Below, one piece after another: positions 9,287 through 19,044 of a DNA stretch of 64,000 nucleotides (position 1 is its first letter; each line of letters opens with the position of its first letter). Below the pieces are notes generated by a model. That model made no database searches. It was given only the letters and a program-made list of their open reading frames with translations, and was not told the DNA's origin. The position numbers and the translations under genes were made by a program. Source of the stretch: DYJB01 sp963777165 (GTDB lineage: Bacteria; Chloroflexota; Anaerolineae; Anaerolineales; E44-bin32); NCBI GenBank assembly GCA_963777165.1, contig CAVZPO010000026.1, positions 199,271-263,270 of the forward strand. The letters are read 5' to 3'.

Positions 9287-10170
9287 GCTTCGCTCCGATC
9301 GAGATAGCGAACGGTGTCACCCTCGACCTCCATCCGCCTGCGGCGATGGGCCCAGCACATGTAGGACACCGAAACGAAGTAGCTGGCCGGGAGGCGGTGC
9401 ATGCCCCTCGCCTTGACGCCCAGCACGGTCGTCGCACCGCCGAAACCCATCGGGCCGATCCCGAGTTCGTTCGCTTCGCGAAGCAGGCGAGCCTCGAGGT
9501 CGGCCAGCGCCGCATCGGGGTTGACATCATCCAGCGGCCGAAGGAGCACGGCCTTGGAGGCCAGGAAAGATGAGCCGCGGTCCCCGCCGATGGCGATGCC
9601 CAGCACGCCGGGGGCACAGCCCTGTCCTTGCGCCTGGTGCACAGCGTCGAGCGCCGCTCGGCGCACGCCCTCCAGATCCCGGCCGGCGCCGAGCCCGCTG
9701 TGAGGCAGCGAGTACTGCGCGCCGACGTTCTCGCACCCGCCGCCCTTCAGCATCAAATCGACGGTGAGGGTTTCCCCTTCGACCTCCTCGAAGTGCAGGG
9801 TGGGGAAGGCATCGTCGCCCAGGTTGTCGCCGCTGTTCTTGCCGCTCAGCGAGTCCACGGCATTCGGGCGAAGGTAGGCCAGGCCGGTGGCTCGGGCGAC
9901 GGCCTCCCGGATCTGGTGGCGCAGCGCACGCGTGCTCCATCCGGCCGGATGGTGGACGGTGAAGATCGGCGTGCCGGTGTCCTGGCAGATCGGGGACGAA
10001 CCGCGCCGCGCCAGCGCTACGTTCTCCAGGATGGTCTCGAGCGCGTTGTGGGCTGCTGAGCCCGGCTGCTCGCGCTCAAGGGCCTGCTGGAGGGCGCGCT
10101 CGACGTCCGGCGGCAGGTCGGTCGATGTCCTGCGGATCAGTTCAAGGAAAGCATCGGTCAGATCGCGCAT
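9283..10170 (-). CDS. Fumarate hydratase class I, alpha subunit
   Basis: A 295-residue subunit that binds the oxygen-sensitive 4Fe-4S cluster. Candidate cluster cysteines are Cys62 (PICQDTG), Cys146 (GGGCENVG) and Cys185 (QGCAPGVLG), the three positions conserved in two-subunit class I fumarases. It interconverts fumarate and malate in the citric acid cycle. The two-gene arrangement and the use of an Fe-S fumarase are typical of anaerobic or facultative bacteria. Its start is followed upstream by a PPOX-fold gene only 20 bases away on the same strand. Confidence 0.92.
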   Translation of the reverse strand: MRDLTDAFLELIRRTSTDLPPDVERALQQALEREQPGSAAHNALETILENVALARRGSSPICQDTGTPIFTVHHPAGWSTRALRHQIREAVARATGLAYLRPNAVDSLSGKNSGDNLGDDAFPTLHFEEVEGETLTVDLMLKGGGCENVGAQYSLPHSGLGAGRDLEGVRRAALDAVHQAQGQGCAPGVLGIAIGGDRGSSFLASKAVLLRPLDDVNPDAALADLEARLLREANELGIGPMGFGGATTVLGVKARGMHRLPASYFVSVSYMCWAHRRRRMEVEGDTVRYLDRSEA

Positions 10171-10189
10171 ACCCCTCCATGCGGCCGGG

Positions 10190-10675
10190 TCAGCCGGCGT
10201 CCGCCCCGCGGCGCCCGCCGAGGAAGGCGACGTACTGGTCGTGGTAGTCGATGGCTCGCCACGTCTCGGGAACCAGGTGGGCGAAGAGCATCGACCCGGC
10301 TTGCGGATCTCCCTCCGGCCAGGTATGGCGCAGATAGCCCTGCGCCCAAATCTCCGGCAGGTAGCGCAGGATCAGCGGCCAGTATTCCTGCTCGCGCTGA
10401 ACGGGGACGAGCGCGGCGACCGGCCCCTCGATCGAAACGTAGCGATAGGGCGGCATCTCGTCCTGGACACACAGGGCGGCGCGCGGCAGGCTCCGCAGCA
10501 GCGGCGTGCGCGGGTCGCCCACGGGTAGGAAGATGCGCACCGGCTCCCCGGACGTGTAGGCATACCACGCCGGCAGGCTGAGCGGGCCGATCGAGTCCTG
10601 CGGCACGCTGAAGATCCCGACGTGCATGCCGGACAGGAACGATTGGCGTTCGTCCGGGGTCATCGCTCGGGTCAT
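10190..10675 (-). CDS. Pyridoxamine 5'-phosphate oxidase-fold protein
   Basis: A 161-residue protein with the split-barrel flavin-binding pattern: a beta-rich core (GIFSVPQDSIGPLSLPAWYAY), then RAALCVQDEMPPYRYVSIEGPV, as in F420- or FMN-dependent members of this superfamily. I chose ATG 10675 because the conserved region starts immediately after it (MTPDERQSFLSG) and a GAGG lies nine bases ahead. A longer reading to 10753 has no similarity-bearing residues. Cofactor (FMN or F420) and substrate are not predictable. It is the first gene of the run leading into fumarase. Confidence 0.75.
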   Translation of the reverse strand: MTRAMTPDERQSFLSGMHVGIFSVPQDSIGPLSLPAWYAYTSGEPVRIFLPVGDPRTPLLRSLPRAALCVQDEMPPYRYVSIEGPVAALVPVQREQEYWPLILRYLPEIWAQGYLRHTWPEGDPQAGSMLFAHLVPETWRAIDYHDQYVAFLGGRRGADAG

Positions 10676-10782
10676 GCGGGTCCTCGGGCGGACCGGCGTA
10701 AGACCACCGCCGGACCGGGAACCGATTGTCGTCCGGAATCCGCCGCGTGCCAAGGGCGGCGGGGGCTCGGGCGAGGGACTCG

Positions 10783-10791
10783 TGATACACT
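10783..10791 (+). promoter_or_regulatory. Extended -10 promoter of mutS2
   Basis: TGATACACT is an extended -10 element (TGn plus TACACT) ending ten bases before the mutS2 ATG. Transcription would start about three bases before the start codon, so the message is nearly leaderless. No clear -35 box. Confidence 0.45.
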
Positions 10792-10800
10792 GCCGCCGCC

Positions 10801-13198
10801 ATGGACGCCAAGTCGCTGAGCACGCTCGAATTGCCGAAGGTGTTGGAGCGGCTGGCGTCCTATGCAGCCTTCTCGGCCTCCAAGGACCTGGCGCGAGGCC
10901 TGGACCCGACCGCCGATGTGGACGAGGCGCGTCGGCGCCAGGCGGAGACGACCGAGGCCGCCAGACTGCTCTCGATGCACAGCAGTCTGTCGATCGGCGG
11001 CGCCCACGACGTTCGCCCGCAGGCTACCCAGGCGTCGCGTGGCGCGGTCCTCGAACCTCAAGAGCTGCTCGACCTCAAGGCCACGCTGATCTCCGCCCGC
11101 ACGCTGACGCGCTTCTTCGAGAAGGGCGCAGCCGGTGCGCCGACGCTCGGGGCGATCGCCGGCGGCCTGCAGCCGACGCCCGGTGTGATCGAAGCCATCA
11201 CCCAGACGCTGGACGAGCGCGGCGAGGTGCTCGACAGCGCCTCGCCGGCCCTGCAGTCGATTCGCGTCGAACTGCGCCTGGCGCATGAGCGCCTCAACAC
11301 GAAATTGCAGCGGCTGATCACCGACCCCAAGCTCACCCCGATGCTTCAGGAGCCGATCATCACGCAGCGCGACGGCCGCTACGTGATCCCGCTGCGGGCC
11401 GAGTTCAAAGGTCGGCTGCGGGCGATCGTCCACGATCAATCGGCCTCCGGCGCGACGCTGTTCATCGAGCCGCTGACCGTCGTCGACTTGAACAACCAGG
11501 TGCGCGAGCTCATGCTGGCCGAGCGGGACGAGGTCCGGCGTGTCCTGGCCGCCGTATCAACCCTCGTCGGACAGCACGTGACAGCGATCGTTGAGACGGT
11601 CGAAGCGCTTGCCCGGCTGGACCTGGCGTTCGCCAAGGCGCGCTATGCCCTGATCCTGCGTGCCAGCGAGCCGCTGCTTCGCGAGCGCCGACCGACGCGG
11701 GCGGGCCATCCCGGATCGATTTTGCGCCTGCACCAAGCCCGCCATCCGCTGCTCGACCCGGCGCGGGTGGTCCCCATCGACCTGGAGTTCGACCCGGACA
11801 CATTTGTCCTGGTGATCACCGGGCCGAACACCGGTGGGAAGACGGTCAGCCTGAAGACGGCCGGGCTGTTGGCGCTGATGGCCCAGTGTGGGCTGCACCT
11901 GCCGGCCGACTCCGGCTCGGAGCTGACGACCTTCGATGCCGTGTACGCCGACATCGGGGATGAGCAGTCGATCGAGCAGTCGCTCTCAACCTTCTCCTCG
12001 CACATCACGACCATCATCCGCGTGCTGGAACAGGCGGACGAGGGCTCGCTGGTTGTCTTAGACGAGTTGGGAGCAGGCACCGATCCGCAGGAGGGCTCAG
12101 CCCTGGCGCGAGCCATCCTGGGCGAGCTGATCGAGCGGCGGATCACGACGCTGGTGGCGACGCACTACTCCGAGTTGAAGGCCTACGCGCACACCACGCC
12201 CGGCGTGCGCAATGCCAGCATGGAATTCGACCTCGAGACGCTTCGTCCGACCTACCATCTGACGATCGGCCTGCCCGGGAGGTCGAATGCGCTGGCGATC
12301 GCTCGGCGGCTGGGCCTAGGCCTCGAGCTGATCGAGCGAGCGCGAGCGTTGGTGGCGCCTGAAGAGATCCAGGCCGAACAACTGCTGGATGAGATCCACC
12401 GGCAGCGCGATGCGGCGCGTGCCGCGCGCCAGGCGGCGGAGCTGGCGGGCGAGCAGCTCCGGGAGCAAACGCAAGAGCTGACGGCGCGTCTGGAAGGGCT
12501 GGAGGAAGAACGGCGCCAGGTATTGCAGGCGGCGCGGGATCAGGCGCAGGCCGAAGTGCAGGGTCTGCATGACGAGATTGATGCGCTACGCCGCCGACTG
12601 GCCGTCGCCGCGCAGCCGCTGCAGGCCGTCGAAGAGATCGCCGAAGCGCTGGACGAATTGGAGGACCGGACGGAGGCGCCGGTGGAACGGCGCGCCCCTC
12701 CTCCGGAGCCGGCTGCTGCCACGCGTCTTCCGTCTCGGGCAGCGGGTGCGGCTACCGGCGCTGCAGACCACCGGGGTGCTGACGGAGATCGGCGTGCAAC
12801 ACGTGGAAGTACAGATCGGCAGGCTGCGGGTGCGGGCTCGGCTCGAAGAACTGACGCTGCCGGAGGAGCAGGAGGAGTCCGAAGCGGAGCGCCAAGCGAC
12901 GCGCGGCGTACCGGAGAGGGTCGCACGGTCGATTGTGGCGCCTGAGCCGCCGCCCTTCGAGCTCGACCTGCGCGGCAGAATGGTGGATGAGGCACTCGAG
13001 GAGCTTGAGCGTCGCCTGGACGCGGCCTCCTACGCCGGTCTGCCCTTCGTGCGCATCATCCACGGCAAGGGCACCGGCCGGCTGCGGCAGGCGATTCGCG
13101 ACACGCTGCGCGCCAATCCGTACGCCGCCTCGTTCCAGGCCGGAACCGATGCCGAAGGCGGCGACGGTGTGACCGTCGTTCACCTCAAACAGACGTAA
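10801..13198 (+). CDS. mutS2: Endonuclease MutS2 (frameshifted)
   Basis: Reconstructed, this is a 799-residue MutS2. Residues 1-320 are the MutS2 N-terminal core; the ATPase has Walker A GPNTGGKT at 341-348 and Walker B VVLDELGAGTDPQEG near 418, followed by the THYSELKAYA motif and a long coiled coil. The C-terminus, in the next frame, has a KOW-like segment (FRLGQRVRLPAL) and the Smr nuclease domain with LDLRG and HGKGTGRLR. The frame changes near 12700-12725; the span is 3n+1, so one extra base (for example in GCTGCTGCCACGC) is enough. MutS2 acts on branched DNA and stalled or collided ribosomes. Family length is about 785, so no domain is missing. Confidence 0.88.
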
Positions 13199-13343
13199 GC
13201 CGAACCGTCCTGCGGGTCATCTTCCCCGAGCCTACGCCGGCCGATGAGGCCCGCGGGTCGGGCCGAAGTCAGGCGACCTCATCCGTGCCGCTCGAGCAGT
13301 CCATCGAGACGTTCCAACGAATTGCGGGCGGTGCGGAGAGCCG

Positions 13344-13700
13344 CTACTTCCGGTCCTTCGCGTCGAAAGCCAGCGCCTGTTTGATGTAGTAGCGCAGGGC
13401 GGGCTGGTTGAGATCCTTCAGGCGGCTGATCCGGACGTTCTTGGAGACCTTGCCGACGCCTTCCAGCAGCCCGTACTTGTCTTCGAACTCCGCCCCGCGT
13501 GAGAAGGCAAAGGTGATGCCCTTCTTGGTGGGGCTGATGACTGCCAGGATTCGTTTGCCTTTGTAGGCGGGGATACCGTAGCTGATCGCCTCGACGGTGT
13601 CCGGGGCATACTCCTTCATCAGCTTTCGGAACGCCGTCACGATTTCCCGATACTCCGGTAGGACCCTGGCCCGGACGAATTCATCGACCGTCATTGACAT
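13344..13700 (-). CDS. DUF1801 / YdhG-like protein
   Basis: This 118-residue protein fits the DUF1801 family with the frataxin-like fold: FVRARVLPEYREIV helix, the conserved ISYGIPAYKGKRIL segment, and a C-terminal DLNQPALRYYIKQAL helix. Members are small cytoplasmic proteins of unclear role; a few are described as iron chaperone-like. It stands alone, with about 200 bases on each side before the next recognisable gene. Confidence 0.85.
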   Translation of the reverse strand: MSMTVDEFVRARVLPEYREIVTAFRKLMKEYAPDTVEAISYGIPAYKGKRILAVISPTKKGITFAFSRGAEFEDKYGLLEGVGKVSKNVRISRLKDLNQPALRYYIKQALAFDAKDRK

Positions 13701-13901
13701 GCTACGCCTCCTGCATTCACCCGTCTAACACCTCGATCCCATCTCCATCACCGCCGCTCAGGCGTTCAAGTCTACTTGCACCTTGGGATGCGGGCGAGCC
13801 AGTCGGCCGATCGCGGGAAGTGAGATGGCGTTCGCTCCCGGGCGTAAGCTGAGGAGGTTGGCCCATGCGCCGGATTGAGATGAGCGGGGCGGCGGCGCGG
13901 G

Positions 13902-14324
13902 CTAGCGTTGACGTCGAAGCGCCCACCAGGTGTGGAACGCAAAGACAGCCGTGAGTGCGGCGCTGAGCGTCAGACCGGCTGCCAGTAAAGTCGAGATCAG
14001 CCCGGAACGCCATGGACCGGTTGCGGCGATCTCGGGTGCGTGTTTGGAGACGTCGGCAATGGCGATCAGTGTGCCGATCAATCCCATCCCGAAGACGCTG
14101 ATCGGACGGCGCATGGCCGCACCGGCCAGCAGCCCCGCCAAGGCGGTCACGAAGAGTAGCGCCAGCACAAGCGTCGTTCCCACCTGCAGGTGGAACTCCT
14201 GCGGTGCACCCCACAGGAACTCGTCGATCAGATGCGCGGCCGAGAACCCGATGAACGCGGCGCCGGCAACCAGCAAGCCGGTATGGATCGCGTTCGCCTT
14301 GCGCCGTCCGGTCTCAGCCTGCAT
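13902..14324 (-). CDS. Small four-helix membrane protein
   Basis: A 140-residue protein with four membrane segments: about residues 13-32, 45-67, 72-90 and 105-130. One Asp/Glu pair (HLIDEFLWG, 26-34) sits inside the first hydrophobic region and a His-rich tail (FAFHTWWALRRQR) ends it. No family recognised. It lies 91 bases after rsgA on the same strand and may be co-transcribed. Confidence 0.6.
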   Translation of the reverse strand: MQAETGRRKANAIHTGLLVAGAAFIGFSAAHLIDEFLWGAPQEFHLQVGTTLVLALLFVTALAGLLAGAAMRRPISVFGMGLIGTLIAIADVSKHAPEIAATGPWRSGLISTLLAAGLTLSAALTAVFAFHTWWALRRQR

Positions 14325-14415
14325 GCGCCATCTCCATCCCTGAGGGATTCCTCATCGGCGATCCGCAATCAGCCGCCGTCTCGGAATGCCCGTGCCTTCT
14401 GGAGAGACACACCTG

Positions 14416-15489
14416 TCATTCCTTCTTGTTCTTCATGACGGACTTGATCATTCGGCCGAAGTCCCTGGCCTGTTTGCGTCGCTGGGCGTAGGACATCTCA
14501 TGGTAGTCGGACTCGCGCACGAGCCGCAGATAGCTCTCCAAGCGCGGCCGGCTCAGTGTCCCGCGCTCGACCGCCGCCAGCAGTGCGCACCCGACCTCCT
14601 GCGTATGTGTACAGTCGGGGAATCGACAGCCGGACGAGAGCCCCACGATGTCGGCGAAGCTCTCCTCAATGCCGGCAGCGAACCCGATGGCTCCCAGCTC
14701 CCGCATTCCCGGCGTGTCGACCAGCATGGCGCCCTGGTCCAGGACGATCAACTGGCGCCTCGCGGTCGTGTGCTTGCCCTTGCCGTCGAACTCCCGAACT
14801 TCGGCCGTGGCGAACTCCCCTCCGTCGGCCGTCAGGTGGTTGAGGATCGTGGTCTTGCCGACCCCCGAGGATCCCAGCAGGCAGTACGTCCTGCCGGGTT
14901 CCAGCGTGCCGCGCAGTTCGTCCAGGCCGGCGCCGGCCAGCGTGCTGAGCGCGTGAACCGTAAGCCCGGGGTTGTTCTCCCGGACCTCGCGGATCCGGCG
15001 ATCGACCTCCGGCGGGCTGGCCAGATCGATCTTGGTAAGCAGCATCCGCGGCTCGATGTGCGCCTCGTGCACCATGGCCAGGTAGCGCTCCAACCGCCGC
15101 AGGTTGAAGTTGGCGTCGCAGGATTGGACGAGGAAGGCGACATCGATGTTGGCTGCCACGAGTTGATGGTCGATCCGCTTGCCGGGCGTCTTCCTCTGCA
15201 GCAGCGACTTGCGGGGGAAGAGGGCGTGGACGATGGCCAGGCGGCGAGCATCGTGCAGCTCGACGGATGCCCAGTCGCCGAGGCAGGGGAGGTCCAGGCT
15301 CGTCTCGACGGCGAAGCGGAAGGCCCCCGACACCTCCGCCGGGATCTCGCCCTCGGCATCGCGGACCAGGTAACGCTCCCGGTCGACGGCTGTGACGCGG
15401 GCTGGCGAGCAGCCCAGTTGGTTCGGCTCAGGCTGCCGGTCGCGGAACCATGCGTCGAAACCAAGGCGCTCCAGCGTCGTGGAAGTCAT
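14416..15489 (-). CDS. rsgA: Ribosome small-subunit GTPase RsgA
   Basis: A 357-residue circularly permuted GTPase. An N-terminal OB domain (about 25-95) is followed by G4 (TKID, 152-155), then G1 (GSSGVGKT, 206-213) and G3 (DTPG, 258-261), the permuted order diagnostic of RsgA/YjeQ. The C-terminal zinc site is Cys288, Cys293, His295, Cys301. It assists late maturation of the 30S subunit. The start codon overlaps the stop of the upstream membrane protein gene (TATGA), suggesting coupled translation. Start and full length agree with the family. Confidence 0.95.
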   Translation of the reverse strand: MTSTTLERLGFDAWFRDRQPEPNQLGCSPARVTAVDRERYLVRDAEGEIPAEVSGAFRFAVETSLDLPCLGDWASVELHDARRLAIVHALFPRKSLLQRKTPGKRIDHQLVAANIDVAFLVQSCDANFNLRRLERYLAMVHEAHIEPRMLLTKIDLASPPEVDRRIREVRENNPGLTVHALSTLAGAGLDELRGTLEPGRTYCLLGSSGVGKTTILNHLTADGGEFATAEVREFDGKGKHTTARRQLIVLDQGAMLVDTPGMRELGAIGFAAGIEESFADIVGLSSGCRFPDCTHTQEVGCALLAAVERGTLSRPRLESYLRLVRESDYHEMSYAQRRKQARDFGRMIKSVMKNKKE

Positions 15490-15912
15490 AGGGGATCCTG
15501 GCGATGGTCGGCTCGGTCGTCCATTGTCGCGCCGCCCGGGGCGTCAGCCCGGCGCAGGTACCATGCCCGGTCCTTCAACAGCAGGCCCAGGGGGACCGCA
15601 CTGACGGCCAACGCGACCAGGTCGACGAGACCGACCTGGTCGGTGATGGACAGGACGACGATGATGGTGAGAAGGGAGATGGCGACGAAGAATGCGGGGC
15701 GGCTGCGTCGGCTCAGCAGGAGGGCGATGCCGGCCAGAGATGCCGCGCTGGCCGAGGCCAGGCCCAGCCATCACCCAACGCAGAAGGGGCGGCTGGGTCG
15801 ATCGAAGCGATGGCCTCCACATGCCGTCGACGACGCCAAAGGCGAGCCACAGCAGCGCATCCAGCGCCAGGAGCAGCAGCGCGACGCGGACGGAAGCCGG
15901 GGATTGCCTCAT
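15486..15912 (-). CDS. Small membrane protein upstream of rsgA (frameshifted)
   Basis: A frame starting at ATG 15912 (a GGGG site eight bases ahead) encodes MRQSPASVRVALLLLALDAL and continues to VMA near 15770. The next frame then continues with hydrophobic segments (SLAGIALLL, FFVAISLLTIIVVLSI, LVALAVSAVPLGLLL) and stops in the TGA that overlaps the rsgA start. The total is 3n+1; deleting one G from the GGG near 15766 restores one protein of about 141 residues with four membrane segments. Family not recognised. The perfect stop/start overlap with rsgA argues that the rejoined reading is the true one. Confidence 0.65.
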
Positions 15913-15916
15913 GCGG

Positions 15917-16105
15917 TTACCCCGCGACGGACAGATCAGGCATCGCACCGATGCGTCGTCGCAAGCGATCGGCCGGGAAATGATCGGACGCGCAACGGCG
16001 CAGGTTCGCCCTCTTCTTCATGCGATAGCTCGGCCGCACATTCACATCGTTGGCCACCAGCACTCGATCCCAGTGTCCGGGATCGTACTTGACGTTGACC
16101 TGCAT
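15917..16105 (-). CDS. Possible small basic protein
   Basis: A 62-residue ORF (MQVNVKYDPGHWDRVLVAND...) rich in Arg and Lys, ending five bases before the next gene's start. Amino acid composition is less biased than in shadow frames and no competing gene covers the interval, but there is no convincing ribosome site and I recognise no family. Confidence 0.35.
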   Translation of the reverse strand: MQVNVKYDPGHWDRVLVANDVNVRPSYRMKKRANLRRCASDHFPADRLRRRIGAMPDLSVAG

Positions 16106-16161
16106 GCCGGCTCGAGCATACCACCCAGGTCTCCGGCGGCCGGCCCTGAAATCTCCTCTTA

Positions 16162-16326
16162 CTAGCCCCCCGGGAACGCCGGAGGATCATGAAAGCCGAG
16201 GAACACAGGCACGCACAGGCTGAGCAGGTTGGCCACGATGTGCCCCACGATCGCCCAACGCAGGCTCCCGGTCTTGAGGTGAGCGAGTGACCAAACCAGC
16301 CCCATGAGGACCGTCCGGCACGGGCC
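16162..16326 (-). pseudogene. C-terminal remnant of a CPBP (CAAX-like) membrane protease
   Basis: The last 50 residues encoded here read LKTGSLRWAIVGHIVANLL followed by a hydrophobic tail, matching the final conserved segment of CPBP intramembrane proteases (TGSLwpaIlaHilaNl), with the His and Asn of motif 4. The Glu-Glu and other catalytic motifs that should lie upstream are absent, because the end of the glycosyltransferase gene begins 30 bases further. This looks like a gene truncated by rearrangement. A short start at 16305 cannot encode an active protease. Confidence 0.55.
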
Positions 16327-16354
16327 TGCCGGATCCGCCGAATCCCTGTCGCCT

Positions 16355-17641
16355 TCAATTGTCTTGGCGGGTTGCTGTGCGAATCGTTGATCTTGTCTGC
16401 TCAAGCACCTCAACCGCTTGGCCGATGCCGTCCTCAGCCCGGATGCGTTCGCCGAGCGCCGCCGCTCGATCACGCATCCCGGTGTCGGACACCGCAACAC
16501 GGATTGCGTCGGCCAGGCGATCGGAGCTAAGTTGCCTGCGAGGGATCGGCCGTGGACCCACTCCCAGAGAATGAACGCGATCTCCCCAGAAGGGCTGGTC
16601 CCCAAAGAAGGGTGTCACCACTGCGGGGACGCCGGCGCGTAAACCCGCGGCCGTGGTCCCAACGCCGCCATGATGGACAACGGCGGCCATTCGCGGAAAG
16701 AGCCAGCTGTGCGGGATGGAACCAACCATACACACCGAGTTTGGCAGGCGGCTGGCCCGCATGCCGCCCCAGCCGGTCGACACGACCGCGCGCTGTCCGG
16801 TCCTTTCCAGAGCGCGTAGGACCAGATCGGCCACTTCCTCCGGCCTGCGATTGACCATGCTGCCGAACCCAAGGTAGACGGGTGGTGGGCCGGAGTTCAG
16901 GAACAGGTCGAGCTCGGCGGGTGGTTTCCATCCGGGCGCTGGCTCCAGGAACCAGTAGCCGGTGACATGGATTGACCGGCTCCAGTCGCGGGGAACCGGG
17001 ATGACATGCCGGCTGTACCCACACAGGAGAGTGCCCCCGTCCATCTCCAGCGAAGCGAAGGGCCCCAGGAGCGGGGCCGCCGGCAGGTGCAGGACCTCGC
17101 GCCGGGCCTTATTGTCGGCACTGCGGAAGGCCTGCCACATCATCTGCCGCCCGATGCGATGGGACAGTCGATTTGCCCAAGACGGCAATGCGACACCCGT
17201 GGAGGGTAACAACACGCTGGCGAACTCCCGGGTGGGTGTGAACGGGTAGAGATAGGCCGGGACAAACGGGATGCCGAGCTTCTCGGACAGCGCAAGCCCC
17301 ACGGAGAACCCGCCCAGGCCGGCGATGACCAGGTCGGAGCCATCGCACGCCGCAAGGCCACTGACGACGGCCTGGCTGACCATGCCTTGCGCCGCGGGCC
17401 CCATGCTGGAGAGGATCTTCAGGAAGTTCCCGCCTTCGAGCAGACCCTGCATGCTTTGCGCCACGGCCTGGATACTGCCACCGATGTCGAAGTAGGTCAG
17501 GCCGTGGGCCGTGATCGCATCCCGGAAATCCTGGGATCCCAGAACGTGCACCGCGTGGCCCGCCTGCTTGAGCCCGTGCCCAAGCGCGACATACGGCTGG
17601 ACATCGCCTCGGCTCCCAACTGCAATGATGGTTACTTGCAT
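16355..17641 (-). CDS. UGT/MGT-type glycosyltransferase (GT1 fold)
   Basis: A 428-residue GT-B glycosyltransferase. The N-terminus (MQVTIIAVGSRGDVQPYVALG) is characteristic of sterol/macrolide glycosyltransferases, and the C-terminal nucleotide-sugar pocket shows PVYLGFGSMV and VVHHGGVGTTAAGLRAGVPAVVTP. It would move a sugar from an NDP donor to a small lipophilic acceptor such as a sterol-like lipid or polyketide. Start ATG 17641 is chosen because the conserved MQVTII begins there, with GGAG upstream. It follows the decarboxylase gene by 44 bases on the same strand. Confidence 0.88.
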   Translation of the reverse strand: MQVTIIAVGSRGDVQPYVALGHGLKQAGHAVHVLGSQDFRDAITAHGLTYFDIGGSIQAVAQSMQGLLEGGNFLKILSSMGPAAQGMVSQAVVSGLAACDGSDLVIAGLGGFSVGLALSEKLGIPFVPAYLYPFTPTREFASVLLPSTGVALPSWANRLSHRIGRQMMWQAFRSADNKARREVLHLPAAPLLGPFASLEMDGGTLLCGYSRHVIPVPRDWSRSIHVTGYWFLEPAPGWKPPAELDLFLNSGPPPVYLGFGSMVNRRPEEVADLVLRALERTGQRAVVSTGWGGMRASRLPNSVCMVGSIPHSWLFPRMAAVVHHGGVGTTAAGLRAGVPAVVTPFFGDQPFWGDRVHSLGVGPRPIPRRQLSSDRLADAIRVAVSDTGMRDRAAALGERIRAEDGIGQAVEVLEQTRSTIRTATRQDN

Positions 17642-17685
17642 CTCAGCTTGACTCCGCCTCTCCTCGGGACGCGGCCGGCGACTCT

Positions 17686-19044
17686 TCAGTCGGGCGATTG
17701 AACCTCTGCCGCACACCGAAGGATGGCGTCGAGGCTTCGGGCGACATCGTCGTCGGTGGTTGCCCATGAGGACACGCTGATCCTCATGGCGGTCTTGCCT
17801 TGCCATACCGTCCCGCCACACCAGCAGGTCCCTTCTTCTTGGACGCGGGCGATAACCCGCCGGGTGACCTCCGGGGAACCGAACGATACCAGAACCTGAT
17901 TGAGCACCACATCATTCAGCACCGCGTGACCGGCCGCTGTCAGTCCATCCGCGAAGTCCCTTGCCTGATTGCACGAGCGATCGATCAAATCCGCCAGTCC
18001 GTCCCGGCCGAGCGAACGTAGCGCCGCCCAGATCTCGATGGCACGCGCCCGGCGGGACATCTCCGGGACGAAGCGATGAGGGTCGCGTGTCTCGCCTTCG
18101 ATGAGATAGGCCGCGCTGGAGGACATTGCGGCATTCAGATGCCGACCGTCGCGGACGAGGACCAGGCCGCTGTCGTAAGGGACATTCAGCCACTTGTGTG
18201 CGTCCGTCGCCAGAGAATCGGCCTGCTCAACTCCACGAGCCAGGTGCTGCCTGGAAGCGGAAGCCGCTGCCCACAACCCGAATGCTCCGTCGACGTGGAT
18301 CCATGCGCCGGACCCCTGGAGGGCAGAAGCGATTTCCTCCGCCGGGTCGAACGACCCGGTATTCACGTTTCCGGCCTGGAGGCAAACCACGGTTGGGCCC
18401 TCGATCCGGGGGACCCTGGCGGGGATCATCCTCCCCTGTCCATCAACCGGCACCCGCACGACACGTTCCCGCCCGAGGCCCAGCATCCCGAGCGCCTTCA
18501 AGAGACTGACGTGCACTTCGTCGCCCACGATGACCGTGAAAGGAGGGGCACCAAACAGGCCACGCGCCTCTACGTCCCACCCCTGAGCTTGCAGGAGCGC
18601 GTGGCGCGCAGCTGCGAGTCCGGCGAAATTCGCCATCGTGGCGCTGGTAACGAACCCGACCTCAGCCTCAGCGGGTAGACCGAACAGACGGAGGATCCAA
18701 CCACGGCAGACCTTCTCCAGAGCCGCAGCCACCGGGGATGTGGCCTCCAAGCCGGCGTTCTGATCCCAGGCTGCCGCAAGGATATTGGCGGCCAGGGCGG
18801 CCGGGAGGGAACCGCCGATGACGAATCCGAAGAACCTCCCACCGGTGCTGGCGACCGTAGCCGGAGAGCCGATCGTGTCGAGCTCCGCGAGCACCTCCTC
18901 CGGCGCCAGGGGGTGATCCTGAAGGGGAGCTGAGAACCTACGCAAGCCATCCAGGGCCGAGAGACTGGGGAAGACTCGCCTCTCGGGCAAGTTCTGCAGG
19001 TATCGGGAAGCTCTCGTCGCAGCGTCTCTCAATAATGCGTCCAT
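17686..19044 (-). CDS. Pyridoxal-dependent group II amino acid decarboxylase
   Basis: A 452-residue PLP enzyme of the glutamate/tyrosine/aromatic amino acid decarboxylase family. The Schiff-base lysine is Lys284 (TDAHKWLNV); Asp252 (HVDGAFG) pairs with the pyridine nitrogen; His178 (GDEVHVS) stacks on the cofactor. The TSGGT-type substrate region reads FVTSATMANFAGL. Substrate specificity is not readable. With the adjoining glycosyltransferase it may form a small pathway that makes and glycosylates an amine-derived compound; that is inference from adjacency only. Confidence 0.88.
   Translation of the reverse strand: MDALLRDAATRASRYLQNLPERRVFPSLSALDGLRRFSAPLQDHPLAPEEVLAELDTIGSPATVASTGGRFFGFVIGGSLPAALAANILAAAWDQNAGLEATSPVAAALEKVCRGWILRLFGLPAEAEVGFVTSATMANFAGLAAARHALLQAQGWDVEARGLFGAPPFTVIVGDEVHVSLLKALGMLGLGRERVVRVPVDGQGRMIPARVPRIEGPTVVCLQAGNVNTGSFDPAEEIASALQGSGAWIHVDGAFGLWAAASASRQHLARGVEQADSLATDAHKWLNVPYDSGLVLVRDGRHLNAAMSSSAAYLIEGETRDPHRFVPEMSRRARAIEIWAALRSLGRDGLADLIDRSCNQARDFADGLTAAGHAVLNDVVLNQVLVSFGSPEVTRRVIARVQEEGTCWCGGTVWQGKTAMRISVSSWATTDDDVARSLDAILRCAAEVQSPD

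Noticed and set aside
14386..16092. 568-codon open frame on the plus strand
   Set aside because: It is antisense to rsgA and its upstream neighbour, which share a start/stop overlap.
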